Assembly (NCBI RefSeq): GCF_003323715.1
Contig: NZ_QOIN01000042.1
Location: forward strand, 62,001-126,000
Length of the DNA: 64,000 nt
Reading direction: 5' to 3'
DNA from: Streptomyces diacarni
GTDB lineage: Bacteria; Actinomycetota; Actinomycetes; Streptomycetales; Streptomycetaceae
The translations under genes and the position numbers were made by a program. Each line of letters opens with the position of its first letter. Positions within the stretch are counted from its first letter, which is position 1. Of this stretch, positions 51,372 to 59,826 are shown one piece after another. The notes under the pieces are model-generated. The model saw only the letters and a program-made list of their open reading frames with translations. It had not been told where the DNA came from and ran no database searches.

Positions 51372-51427
51372 GGGATCTGCGCGACGGGATCTGCGTGCCG
51401 GGGGTTGCGTGCCGGGGGTTGCGTGCC
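51372..51427. repeat. Four tandem 14-bp units between IrtAB-like and araC genes
   Basis: GGGATCTGCGCGAC, GGGATCTGCGTGCC, GGGGGTTGCGTGCC and GGGGGTTGCGTGCC run head to tail; the last two are identical. They end 28 bp before the AraC-family start. Direct repeats in a divergent promoter are typical of AraC-type binding sites, although a 14-bp period is not a whole number of helical turns. Confidence 0.7.
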
Positions 51428-51455
51428 GAGGCCCGCGCATGAGTGCCCACGTACC

Positions 51456-52334
51456 ATGGCGCTCGTGCCAACTGCCGCGGCCGCGCACGCGCGCGAAAAC
51501 GACGCCGTCTGGGACCTCGCCCGCCCCGTCAGACCCAGCCGCGTGCCCGGCGTCGTCCTGTCCGGGTTCAGCGACCGCGGCCCGGCGCCGGTCGACCACA
51601 GGATCGACCCGCACCCGGTCATGACACTGGCACTGGCCTGCGGCGACGGCGCACCCGTCATCCACGACCACACCGGGCGACGGCAGTCCGGAAGCCTGGT
51701 CACCGGGCTCGGATTCGGCTCCGGTGGCGCGGCGCGCATACAGGCCGCACACGTCGAGTGGATGCAGGTCCGCCTCTCCCCCGTGATCGCGCGCGAGGTA
51801 CTCGGCGTGGAACCGGCCGACCTGGAAGGCACCGTGGTGCCCCTCGCCGACCTGTGGGGCCACCGGCAGGCAGCGCGCCTCGCCGGCCAACTGGGCGCGG
51901 CCGCAACCTGGGAAGAACGCTTCGCCCTGGTCGAGACACTCCTGGCCCGCAGGTCCGCCGCACAGCCGGGCATCGAAGCGGAACTGGCCTGGGCCTGGGA
52001 CCGCATCCTCGCCGACCACCACCACGTCCGGATCAGCGGACTGGCCGCCGAACTCGGCTGGAGCCGCAAGCGGCTGTGGTCCCGCTTCCACGCGCGGATC
52101 GGGCTCCCGCCCAAGCGCGCGGTACGCCTCGTCCGCTTCGACCGGGCCGCCACCCTCCTGGCCCAAGGACAGGAGGCGGCCCGGGTCGCGGCCGACTGCG
52201 GCTACACCGACCAGTCCCACCTGCACCGCGACGTGGTGGCGTTCTCCGGCGTGACCCCCTCCCGCCTCGCCGGCCTCACCCTGGTACCCCCCGACGACCT
52301 CGCGTGGGCCGACCACGTACCGCGGCTCGGCTGA
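51456..52334 (+). CDS. AraC family transcriptional regulator
   Basis: A 292-residue regulator. The N-terminal ~180 residues are a sensor domain (VMTLALACGDGAPVIHDHTGRRQSGSLVTGLGFG, VEWMQVRLSPVIAREVLGV). The C-terminal double HTH includes RISGLAAELGWSRKRLWSRFHARIGLPPKRAVRLVRFDRAA and VAADCGYTDQSHLHRDVVAFSGVTPS. Start chosen at ATG 51456. It is divergent from the IrtAB-like genes and probably controls them through the 14-bp repeats. The ligand is unknown. Confidence 0.87.
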   Translation: MALVPTAAAAHARENDAVWDLARPVRPSRVPGVVLSGFSDRGPAPVDHRIDPHPVMTLALACGDGAPVIHDHTGRRQSGSLVTGLGFGSGGAARIQAAHVEWMQVRLSPVIAREVLGVEPADLEGTVVPLADLWGHRQAARLAGQLGAAATWEERFALVETLLARRSAAQPGIEAELAWAWDRILADHHHVRISGLAAELGWSRKRLWSRFHARIGLPPKRAVRLVRFDRAATLLAQGQEAARVAADCGYTDQSHLHRDVVAFSGVTPSRLAGLTLVPPDDLAWADHVPRLG

Positions 52335-52378
52335 CCCGTGGCGGCGGTTGCGCCGGGCGGACGCCCGGCGCAACCGGT

Positions 52379-53887
52379 TCAGCGAATCGAGCTTCCGAGC
52401 TGTGCCCCGTCCACGGGCGCGCCGAGATCGCTCGGCCCGAACGAGGTGGCGTTGTCCGTCGTCAGGCCCGTGGCCGTGCCACGGAGCGACCACACCGCGC
52501 CGGAAGAGTCGTTCTCCTCCGTCGAGGACACGTTGAGGTCGCGGTGTCCGTCACCGTCGACGTCGAGCAGGGCGCAGGCCGCGCCGAACTCGTCGTTCTC
52601 CTCGGCGACCCCGGGCACTCCCGCGGTGTCCTGGTCGAACAGCTGGCTGCCTCGGCCCGTCACCCCCGCCTCGGAGCCGTGCAGCAGGGCGACCGCGCCC
52701 GCGTCGGTCTTGTCCCCGCTGTCCTTCCAGCGGATACCCAGGGCGACCTCGGCGCGGCCGTCGCCGGTCACGTCCGCGACCGAGACGCAGGAGCCGAGCA
52801 TCTCACCGTCCGAGGGCGCCTCGCCGGGGAAGCCCTCGAGACTCTGGTCGAACGTCTGCCGACGGCTGTCGGACAGGCCGTCCTTCGCACCGAAGACGAC
52901 CGTGACCTCGTCGAACAGGTCACTGCCGCCACTCACCACGAGATCGTCGTAGCCGTCGCCGTCCACATCACCCGCGTCCAGGTCCCCGCCACCGTCGTCC
53001 GGACCGGTGGACACGGTGAAGCCGGACGGGCTGCCGAGAAGGGCGTCACTGCTGTACACGCCGTCGCCCTCGTAGCGCCGGAAGGTGAGGTCCTGCCGGC
53101 CGTCACCATTGACGTCGGCCACGCCACGCACCGTCGAGGGGCCGCTGATCGAGGTGGCGCTGTTGTTCTCGTCGTCCCACTCGGACCTGTCCAGGAAGTC
53201 GAGCTTCTCGGCGGGCGTCCCGGACCGGGTGACAGGCCCCTTCCACAGGGCCGCAGGCTGCTTGACCGGGTCGTCACCGCTCGACCCCGGGTCGCCCAGC
53301 AGGGCGAGGTCGGCCTTCTTGTCGCCGTCGAAGTCGCCGATCTGCGGCGTCGTCCCGAACCCGGGTATGGCCGTCCCCCCGGTGAGCCCCTTGGCCGAAC
53401 CCCACAGGATGACACTGCCGGACGAAGCATCCGCCGACCCGACGACCAGGTCGGCGTAACCGTCACCGTCCAGGTCCCCCTTGCTGAAGGACTTCCCGAA
53501 CTCCTGCTTGGCAGTGGCCGACCCGGGCACTCCGCTCGTCGAACGGCTCACCAACCGCTTGTTCGAGGTGTCGAGACCCTTGGCCGAACCGTAGGTGACA
53601 GCCACATACCCGGCCTTCGCCTTGCCGCTGACGGTCCCCCCGGGAGCGCCGCTCACCAGGTCCGCGTAACCGTCCCCGTTGAGGTCCTCCGCCACATCCG
53701 CCTTCTTCGCGGACGGCTGTTCTCCCTGCTCCGTCGCACTCGCCTGCTGCGGGTGCGCGAACACCCCGGTGGTCAGCCCCCCGACGGTCGCCATCACAAG
53801 GGCGGCCCCGATGGTCGTGAGGCGGGCCGCCGATATTCCGCGGGGCCGAACCCCACCACGCTCGGCCAGGCGTCTTCTATGACTCAT
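52379..53887 (-). CDS. Secreted FG-GAP/VCBS beta-propeller protein
   Basis: A 502-residue exported protein. Signal peptide (ISAARLTTIGAALVMATVGGLTTGVFA, cleavage near FAHP), then about seven integrin-like FG-GAP units, each with a calcium loop of the DxDGDGxxD type (DLNGDGYADLV, DLDGDGYADLV, DFDGDKKADLA, DVNGDGRQDLT, DVDGDGYDDLV, DVTGDGRAEVA, DVDGDGHRDLN). This should fold as a seven-blade propeller outside the cell and bind calcium and some ligand. ATG 53887 with GAAGGAAG six bases before. No enzymatic domain. Convergent with the araC gene. Confidence 0.88.
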   Translation of the reverse strand: MSHRRRLAERGGVRPRGISAARLTTIGAALVMATVGGLTTGVFAHPQQASATEQGEQPSAKKADVAEDLNGDGYADLVSGAPGGTVSGKAKAGYVAVTYGSAKGLDTSNKRLVSRSTSGVPGSATAKQEFGKSFSKGDLDGDGYADLVVGSADASSGSVILWGSAKGLTGGTAIPGFGTTPQIGDFDGDKKADLALLGDPGSSGDDPVKQPAALWKGPVTRSGTPAEKLDFLDRSEWDDENNSATSISGPSTVRGVADVNGDGRQDLTFRRYEGDGVYSSDALLGSPSGFTVSTGPDDGGGDLDAGDVDGDGYDDLVVSGGSDLFDEVTVVFGAKDGLSDSRRQTFDQSLEGFPGEAPSDGEMLGSCVSVADVTGDGRAEVALGIRWKDSGDKTDAGAVALLHGSEAGVTGRGSQLFDQDTAGVPGVAEENDEFGAACALLDVDGDGHRDLNVSSTEENDSSGAVWSLRGTATGLTTDNATSFGPSDLGAPVDGAQLGSSIR

Positions 53888-54327
53888 GCGCTGCTTCCTT
53901 CGCATACCGGGACGGTTCTACGGCACGTACGGTCGCAAGCCTCAACGGCTCTCCCCCCGAGCCGAGTAGTTCCTCTTCGCCGAGGGGAGAGCCCATCGAG
54001 TCCGCTGGTCCGCTACACCAGATGAGATGCCGTGCGACCGCAAGAGGTTCACGAAAATCGGCCCTTGTGTGGCACAGCGAGGAAGGCGGTTCGCCGTACC
54101 TCGTCCCGTCGCCCTTCGCGGGACACGGCAACGCCCGTCCGCCTGAGCCGATCCGGTACGCCTCGTCGCTGACCGGTGGCATCCGGGCTCGGCAGGCCGC
54201 GAGACACCGGCACTCACAGCTCACGCAAGAGCGGCTCAGCCGCAGAGGGCCGGGGCGGCCTCGCCGCCTGGCGCACGCTGTGCTCGGTCGCCGGCGCACG
54301 CTCCGTTCGGTCGGTGGCCCGCGCCGG
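53888..54327. other. Leader region of FG-GAP gene with competing hairpins
   Basis: 440 bp without a supported gene. Two alternative stems share bases: GGCTCTCCCC (53947-53956) with GGGGAGAGCC (53984-53993), and CGGCTC (53946-53951) with GAGCCG (53959-53964). They lie about 60-105 bases upstream of the FG-GAP start on its coding strand, so they could form in its mRNA leader. Open frames on the plus strand here look like shadows of high GC. Confidence 0.4.
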
Positions 54328-54861
54328 CTACGTCTCCACGGGTGGCGTCTCGGACCAGCCGAGCGGGTACAGGTCGCGGCCGTGGGTGCGGACGGGGGCG
54401 TCCTCGCTTGCCTCGGAGAAGGCCGTGAGTGCCTCGACGAGAGCGCTACGCTGCCCCGGTTCCATCCGGGAGACGATCGCGTCGATCTCGGCGCGGCGGC
54501 GTGCGGTGACCTCGCTGACGATCCGGTGGCCGGCTTCGGTGAGCGCCAACAGGTTCTCACGCCGGTTGCCGGGATTGGCTTGCCGGTCGACGAAGCCGCT
54601 CGCATAGAGGCGATCGATCATGCGGGTGGCGGTGGACGGATTGACGCCCAGCTGTTGGGCCAGTCCCACGAGCTTGCCCGGCCCGCGCTGCTCCAGCATG
54701 ACGAGCAGCCGGAACTGCGGCAGCGTCACCTGGTCCTGAACAGCCGCCAGTGAGCGTGCGGATACCGCCACCAGCAGCCGGGACGCGGTCATGACGGCGT
54801 TCGTCACCGCGTCGGCATCGCGCGCGCCCGGCTCGAGCCCCGCCCTGTCACCTGTCGCCAT
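54328..54861 (-). CDS. MarR family transcriptional regulator
   Basis: A 177-residue MarR protein: VTLPQFRLLVMLEQRGPGKLVGLAQQLGVNPSTATRMIDRLYASGFVDRQANPGNRRENLLALTE, then a dimer helix. ATG 54861. It is divergent from the ClC gene; the 127-bp gap holds a TTTGC-N5-GCAAA dyad that both promoters could share, so it likely represses both. Ligand unknown. Confidence 0.88.
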   Translation of the reverse strand: MATGDRAGLEPGARDADAVTNAVMTASRLLVAVSARSLAAVQDQVTLPQFRLLVMLEQRGPGKLVGLAQQLGVNPSTATRMIDRLYASGFVDRQANPGNRRENLLALTEAGHRIVSEVTARRRAEIDAIVSRMEPGQRSALVEALTAFSEASEDAPVRTHGRDLYPLGWSETPPVET

Positions 54862-54927
54862 GCCCTCTTTCTATCTCGGATCGCGGACGGTCCGCGCCTC
54901 CGGGCGCAACCTTTGCCCTGTACACGT

Positions 54928-54942
54928 TTTGCCTTGTGCAAA
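54928..54942. promoter_or_regulatory. Dyad between marR and clc genes
   Basis: TTTGC-CTTGT-GCAAA, an interrupted palindrome. A related half (CTTTGCCCTGTACA) lies 17 bp to the left and TAAGAT at 54945-54950 is a possible -10. The location fits a MarR operator controlling the divergent pair. Confidence 0.55.
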
Positions 54943-54988
54943 TATAAGATAGGCGAAAGACCCCATCCGGAAGGGAGACGCCACGACC

Positions 54989-56860
54989 GTGGAACAGGTG
55001 ACGGAGGACCGCACCACGCACCACACGACGAAGACAGCAGCCACCGGCGGTGACAGTGCCGCCGCACCAGGGCCCGTCGACGTGGCCAGGCGTTGGCCGC
55101 CCATGGCTCGGCTCCGCGCGGCCCCCTGGGCCGTCATGGTGATGGCCGTGGCCGTCGGAGCCGGAGCAGGGCTGGGCTCGATCGTGTTCCGGTGGCTGAT
55201 CCAGTTCTTCACCGGACTCTTCTCCGGGCACGCCGACTACTCCGCCACGGCCCACCACGGCAACCCGCACATACCCTGGCTCGGCGCCTTCTTCGTCGTC
55301 CTCGCGCCCGTCGTCGGCGGACTGCTGTACGGGCCGCTCGTGGACCGCTTCGCGAAGGAGGCCCGCGGCCACGGCGTCCCCGAGGTGATGCTGGCGGTCG
55401 CGCAGCGCGGCGGCCGTATCAACGCACGCGTCGCAGTCGTCAAGTCGCTGGCCTCCGCACTGACCATCGGCTCCGGCGGTTCCGTCGGGCGCGAGGGGCC
55501 CATCGTCCAGGTGGGCTCAGCACTCGGTTCCACGCTCGGCCGGATCGTCAGGCTCCCCGAGGAGCGGCACGTACTGCTGGTCGCCTGCGGCGCGGCGGGC
55601 GGCATCGCCGCAACCTTCAACGCCCCGCTGGCCGGCGTCTTCTTCGCCATGGAGTTGATTCTGGGCGCCTTCAGCGTCGAGGCGTTCGGCGCGGCCGTCC
55701 TGGCAAGCGTCACCGCCAGCGTGATCGGCCGCGCCGCCTTCGGTGACACCGCCTTCCTCACCCTGCCGCCCTTCCACCTCGACCACCTCGCGCAGTACGG
55801 CCTCTTCGCCTTCCTCGGCGTCGTCGCCGGCGCGGTCGGCGTGGGTTTCACCCGGATCCTCTACCTCGTCGAGGACATCTGCGACTGGGTCTGGAGCAAG
55901 CTCCGCGGCCCCGAGTGGCTGCGCCCGGCCGCGGGCGGACTGCTGCTGGGCGGGCTCCTGCTGGCTCTCCCGCAGATGTACGGAGTGGGCTACCCCGTCC
56001 TGGAGCGGGCGACCGAGGGCACGTACGTCATCGGCTTCCTGCTGCTCCTCCTCGCCGGCAAGATCCTGGCCACCAGCCTTACCATCGGCATCGGCGGCTC
56101 CGGCGGTGTCTTCGCCCCGAGCCTCTTCATCGGCGCGATGCTGGGCGCCGCGTACGGCATCGTGACGCACAACGCGCTGCCCGGCCTCGCGGGCGCCGTC
56201 GGCGCATACGCCCTGGTCGGCATGGGTGCCACCTTCGCGGGCGCGGCCCGCGCACCCATCACGGCAGTGGTCATCCTCTTCGAACTGACCGGCGAGTACT
56301 CGATCATTCTGCCGCTGATGCTCGCCATCGTGCTGGCCACCCTGACCTCGCGGCTCCTCAGCCGAGACACCGTCTACACGCTCAAGCTGACACGGCGCGG
56401 TGTCGACATGCACGCCCCCGGGTCGGCTCCGGGCGCGAAGCTGGGCAACCAACTCGTCTCCTCGGTGATGGAGCCGGTGCCGACCCCGCTCAAGGGATCG
56501 ACGGAACTGGCGGAGGCGGCCGACCAACTCAGGTCCTCCGAGCACGGCGTGCTGCCCGTACTCGACACCGATGAACGCTACCTGGGTGTCCTCACCGCCC
56601 GTACCGTCACCGAGGCCCTCTCCAAGCCCGGCGACGAGGCATCACACCCCGCGGCCACCGCGCAGGACGTGGCCGAGCTCCCCGGCCCCGTCACCGCCGA
56701 CATGCGACTGGGCAACGCCCTACACGCCCTGGTCAACTCTCCGAGCACGGGCCTGCCCGTCCTCGGAGCCGACCACACCCGCCTCGTCGGGTGGCTCACC
56801 CACCAAAGCGCACTACGGGCACTCCACGCGCCGTCCCAGGCACAGCCGGCCCACGAGTGA
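54989..56860 (+). CDS. ClC family chloride channel/antiporter with C-terminal CBS pair
   Basis: A 623-residue membrane protein. ClC selectivity motifs are present: GSGGSVGREGPIVQVGSA (GxxGREGP) and IGGSGGVFAPSLFIGA (GGVFAP), with GMGATFAGAARAPITAVVILFELTG near the end of the membrane domain. Residues about 490-610 carry two CBS motifs (SVMEPVPTPL...GVLPVLDTDERYLGVLT, and DMRLGNALHAL...GLPVLGADHTRLVGWLT) that may bind adenine nucleotides. Start GTG 54989; GAAGGGAG is 11 bases off, so the start is not certain. Divergent from MarR. Confidence 0.9.
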   Translation: MEQVTEDRTTHHTTKTAATGGDSAAAPGPVDVARRWPPMARLRAAPWAVMVMAVAVGAGAGLGSIVFRWLIQFFTGLFSGHADYSATAHHGNPHIPWLGAFFVVLAPVVGGLLYGPLVDRFAKEARGHGVPEVMLAVAQRGGRINARVAVVKSLASALTIGSGGSVGREGPIVQVGSALGSTLGRIVRLPEERHVLLVACGAAGGIAATFNAPLAGVFFAMELILGAFSVEAFGAAVLASVTASVIGRAAFGDTAFLTLPPFHLDHLAQYGLFAFLGVVAGAVGVGFTRILYLVEDICDWVWSKLRGPEWLRPAAGGLLLGGLLLALPQMYGVGYPVLERATEGTYVIGFLLLLLAGKILATSLTIGIGGSGGVFAPSLFIGAMLGAAYGIVTHNALPGLAGAVGAYALVGMGATFAGAARAPITAVVILFELTGEYSIILPLMLAIVLATLTSRLLSRDTVYTLKLTRRGVDMHAPGSAPGAKLGNQLVSSVMEPVPTPLKGSTELAEAADQLRSSEHGVLPVLDTDERYLGVLTARTVTEALSKPGDEASHPAATAQDVAELPGPVTADMRLGNALHALVNSPSTGLPVLGADHTRLVGWLTHQSALRALHAPSQAQPAHE

Positions 56861-57079
56861 CTGTCGCCCTCCCAACGGGGCAGCCCATGCATGCGAACGG
56901 TGCAGGCTGTGCCGCCTGGCAGGAAGAGGGAACGGGGCTCGGTCGGGAGCCCAGAGCGCACTGACGGGTTGAGGGACCACGGAGACCCCACAGGTGCTGG
57001 AGAACACTCCCGGCACCAACAGCCAAACCCTCGAGCCGTACCGGCGCCGGCCAGACCTGAGCACGATCCGCGAAACACC

Positions 57080-57703
57080 TCAGGCCCAGAACCCGCCCCC
57101 GGTGCCCCTCCCGATCAGCCACAGCAGCAAGGACACCACCGTGCCGAAGCCCAGCCAGGCACCGAGCCGGGATCGCGCCGGTCCCGGCCCCATCATCATC
57201 CGCCCCGCGAAACCGCCCAGCATCACGCCGAGGAGCGCCAGTCCCAGTGCGCCGATGCCCCGCATCGCCAAGTCGCTCTCGCCTTGGTCATCGGTGCGGA
57301 ACACCTCGGCGGGGCCCACGTCCGGCCGCAGGGCATGTGCCGGGAAGGCCTCGCCGGCCTCCGTCCCCTCGGCGTCGTGACTCTCCTTCAACGGGACGTC
57401 CGTCAGCTCCAACTCCCCGTCACTGGAGCGGAAGTCTCCGTAGCAGAAGGTACTGGGACCCTGGTCGGTGCCTCCGCTGTGCTCGCACCGGTCCAGGGTG
57501 AAGACGCCCGGCTTCGCCTCCTCGACGACGCTCTTCACATCGAGGTAGTCCGTCTTGAGCAGCCCGACGCCGGACACCAACGCCAGCACGGCGAAGAACG
57601 CGGCGATCCCCGCCTTCTTCCGCTGGGCAGACGAAAGAGGCCGCCCTGCCGCACGCGGCTGCGCCTGCCCCTGTGCACCAGGCAACTCTGTTCCGGACAT
57701 CAT
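57080..57703 (-). CDS. Membrane protein with extracytoplasmic Cys pair, unknown function
   Basis: A 207-residue protein. A cytoplasmic N-terminus rich in Gln/Arg is followed by a first helix (AGIAAFFAVLALVSGVGLL), an extracytoplasmic domain of about 90 residues with two Cys (LDRCEHSG, TFCYGDF), then two helices at the C-terminus (GIGALGLALLGVMLGGFAG and LGFGTVVSLLLWLIG). No family recognised. Start chosen at ATG 57703 (MMSGTELPG) with GGGGAGCGC upstream. Convergent with the ClC gene. Confidence 0.7.
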   Translation of the reverse strand: MMSGTELPGAQGQAQPRAAGRPLSSAQRKKAGIAAFFAVLALVSGVGLLKTDYLDVKSVVEEAKPGVFTLDRCEHSGGTDQGPSTFCYGDFRSSDGELELTDVPLKESHDAEGTEAGEAFPAHALRPDVGPAEVFRTDDQGESDLAMRGIGALGLALLGVMLGGFAGRMMMGPGPARSRLGAWLGFGTVVSLLLWLIGRGTGGGFWA

Positions 57704-57831
57704 GCGCTCCCCCGTTCGCCCCGTACGCAAGGTGCTGCCGCGCCGAGCCCAACCTCCCCGACCGCGGTGTTCCACCCGTTCATGACATGCATCCCTCACT
57801 GACGGCCCGCATGCGCCCAGCTCACAACAAA

Positions 57832-57860
57832 GCCCAGGTCACGGGGCATGTGACCTGGGC
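57832..57860 (-). terminator. Intrinsic terminator of tRNA-Thr
   Basis: Perfect 11-bp stem GCCCAGGTCAC-GGGGCAT-GTGACCTGGGC. On the minus strand it begins nine bases after the tRNA 3' end and is followed by TTTGTTGTG, a T-rich tail. Confidence 0.85.
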
Positions 57861-57868
57861 TTCAGATG

Positions 57869-57942
57869 AGCCGCCTAGGGGAGTCGAACCCCTGACCTAC
57901 GCATTACGAGTGCGTCGCTCTGGCCGACTGAGCTAAGGCGGC
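57869..57942 (-). tRNA. tRNA-Thr (anticodon CGT)
   Basis: Minus-strand cloverleaf of 74 nt: acceptor GCCGCCT paired with AGGCGGC, D arm AGCTCAGTCGG, anticodon stem ACGCA/TGCGT with loop CTCGTAA giving anticodon CGT (reads ACG), T arm GGGGTTCGACTCCCC and discriminator T. CCA is not encoded. It stands alone, followed by its terminator. Confidence 0.96.
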
Positions 57943-58022
57943 GGGTGCGTGCGACCAGTGTGGGGGCCGCTGCGGCGACAAGTCTACAGGGTTTGTGGGG
58001 GTGGTCGGGACGGGGGCCGGGG

Positions 58023-59654
58023 TCAGTGGCAGGTGGTGCCGTTCTTGGGGGGCTTGCCCTGGACGAGGTAGGAGGTGACGGCGGAGTCGACGCAGTCGCT
58101 GCCGCGCAGGTAGGCGGTGTGGCCGTCGCCCTCGTAGGTGACCAGGCGGGCCGAGGAGAGCTGGCCCGCCAGGCCCTGGGCCCAGCGGTAGGGGGTGGCC
58201 GGGTCGCGGGTGGTGCCGACGACGACGATCGGGTCGGCGCCCTTGGCGGCGATCCGGTGCGGTTCGCCCGTGGGCTTCACCGGCCACTGAGCGCAGTTCA
58301 GCGCCGCCCAGGCGAAGTTGCGGCCGAAGACGGGGCTGGCCTTCTCGAAGGAGGGGACCGCCTTGCGGGCCGCGGCCGCGTCGGAGAAGGCGGGGGGTGC
58401 GTCGAGGCAGTTGACGGCCGGGTTGGCGTACATGATGTTGCTGTACTCGCCGTCGGGGCCGCGCTCGTAGTAGTCGTCGGAGAGGGCGAGGAGCGGTGCC
58501 CCGTCGCCCTTCTTGCCGGCCGCCAGTGCCTCGCGCAGCTGGGGCCAGGAGCCCTCGTCGTACATGGCGCGAATCACTCCCGTGGTGGCCAGCGACTCGG
58601 TCAGCGGGCGGGAGGAGCCGGTCTTGAGTGGCTTGCGGTCGACCTTCTCGAAGAAGTCGCCCAGCTCTTCGCCCGCCTCGCTGACGCTGCCGGTGCCCAG
58701 GGGGCAGTCGGACTGGCCGACGCAGTCCTTGGCGAAGGCCTTGAACGCCGTCTCGAAGCCGGCGGTCTGCTCCTTGTTGACGCGGCGCGCGGACAGCGAC
58801 GGGTCCATGGCGCCGTCCAGCACCAGGCGGCCGGAGCGCTTCGGGAACAGGCCCGCGTAGGTGGCGCCGAGGTAGGTGCCGTAGGAGGCTCCGACGTAGT
58901 TGAGCTTCTTGTCGCCGAGTACGCCGCGCAGGACGTCCATGTCGCGGGCGGCCTCCGTCGTCGAGACGTGGCCCAGCAGCTTGCCCGAGCGCTTCTCACA
59001 GCCCTTGGCGAAGCGCTCGTAGGCGGCGGTGAGGGCGTCCGTCTCCTTCTCGGAGTCCGGGGTCTGGTCGACGCGCGTGTAGGAGTCCATCTGCTTGTCG
59101 CTCAGGCATTCGACCGGCTCGCTGTGGCCGACGCCGCGCGGGTCCATGCCGACCAGCGTGTAGTGGTCGCGCACCTTCGGCGGGTACGCGAGGCCCGCCG
59201 CCTGCTGCACGTAGTCGATCGCCGAGCCGCCAGGACCGCCCGGGTTGACGTGCAGCGACCCGCCCTTCGGCTTGCCCCCGCCGCCCTGCGGCTCGGACCG
59301 GGTGACGGCCAGGCGCACGCTGTGCCCGGTGTCGTCGGGGCCGTCGCCGGGTTCGTCGTAGTCCAGCGGCACCCGCAGCGACGCGCACTCGAAGCCTTCG
59401 ATTCCGCACTTGCGCCACGACAGCTTCTGGTCGTAGTACGGGCGCAGGTTGTCCGGAATCGACTCCGAGAGCGGCTTGAGTGGCGGGGCGTCTGCGCCCG
59501 CGTGCGCGCCCGAGGGGTCGGAACCGGGACTGTCGGAGCCGTCCTCGGACGAGCAGCCCGACAACATCAGAGCCGTCACCGCCAGGACGGCCGCGGCCAC
59601 CCGACGGGGACCCCGCGCGGTACGGGCTCGGGGGCCGGGTGGCTGCTGACTCAT
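58023..59654 (-). CDS. Secreted lipoprotein alpha/beta hydrolase, S33 tripeptidyl-aminopeptidase-like
   Basis: A 543-residue exported hydrolase. Lipobox LMLSGC at about residue 33 marks a lipoprotein. The catalytic Ser is in VGASYGTYLG, Asp in VGTTRDPATPY and His in EGDGHTAYL; HVNPGGPGGSAIDY is the oxyanion region, and DPRGVGHSEP is typical of S33 peptidases such as Streptomyces tripeptidyl aminopeptidase. Six or more Cys suggest disulphides. It should cut short peptides from the N-terminus outside the membrane. Start ATG 59654 (MSQQPPGPRAR) with GGAGGG upstream. Confidence 0.9.
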   Translation of the reverse strand: MSQQPPGPRARTARGPRRVAAAVLAVTALMLSGCSSEDGSDSPGSDPSGAHAGADAPPLKPLSESIPDNLRPYYDQKLSWRKCGIEGFECASLRVPLDYDEPGDGPDDTGHSVRLAVTRSEPQGGGGKPKGGSLHVNPGGPGGSAIDYVQQAAGLAYPPKVRDHYTLVGMDPRGVGHSEPVECLSDKQMDSYTRVDQTPDSEKETDALTAAYERFAKGCEKRSGKLLGHVSTTEAARDMDVLRGVLGDKKLNYVGASYGTYLGATYAGLFPKRSGRLVLDGAMDPSLSARRVNKEQTAGFETAFKAFAKDCVGQSDCPLGTGSVSEAGEELGDFFEKVDRKPLKTGSSRPLTESLATTGVIRAMYDEGSWPQLREALAAGKKGDGAPLLALSDDYYERGPDGEYSNIMYANPAVNCLDAPPAFSDAAAARKAVPSFEKASPVFGRNFAWAALNCAQWPVKPTGEPHRIAAKGADPIVVVGTTRDPATPYRWAQGLAGQLSSARLVTYEGDGHTAYLRGSDCVDSAVTSYLVQGKPPKNGTTCH

Positions 59655-59733
59655 CGGGCATCCCTCCGCTGGCGGCACGTCCACGCGAGCCTACCCACTG
59701 TGCTGTCGTGCCGTCCGCCCGCCGGGCCCACCT

Positions 59734-59772
59734 GGCGCGTCAGCCCCTGGCGCACCAAAGGGCTGACGCGCC
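59734..59772 (-). terminator. Terminator hairpin after holB
   Basis: Perfect 13-bp stem GGCGCGTCAGCCC (59734-59746) and GGGCTGACGCGCC (59760-59772) with a 13-base loop, 44 bp after the holB stop on the minus strand and upstream of the lipoprotein gene. Confidence 0.7.
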
Positions 59773-59778
59773 GGCCCT

Positions 59779-59826
59779 GACGCCGTCAGCCCGCTCCGCG
59801 CCGCCCCCGACGCCGTCAGCCCGCTC
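59779..59826. repeat. 18-bp direct repeat at the holB 3' end
   Basis: GACGCCGTCAGCCCGCTC occurs at 59779-59796 and 59809-59826, 30 bp apart. The second copy contains the holB stop codon and last codons, so the first looks like a duplicated tail. Probably a small tandem duplication. Confidence 0.6.

Noticed and set aside
51372..51427. CRISPR-like array
   Set aside because: Units are contiguous 14-mers without spacers and no cas gene is present.
49494..52493. 999-residue frame with a long N-terminal extension of the IrtA-like protein
   Set aside because: The extension runs antisense through the AraC gene and the 14-bp repeats; ATG 51269 gives the normal family start.
53906..54327. Possible gene on the plus strand beginning MRCRATARGSRKSALVW
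   Set aside because: It runs antisense into the MarR gene, has no ribosome site, and its sequence resembles no family.
57869..57942. tRNA-Thr as an integration (att) site
   Set aside because: No integrase gene or repeat of the tRNA 3' end was seen in the window; the flanking genes are housekeeping or ordinary.
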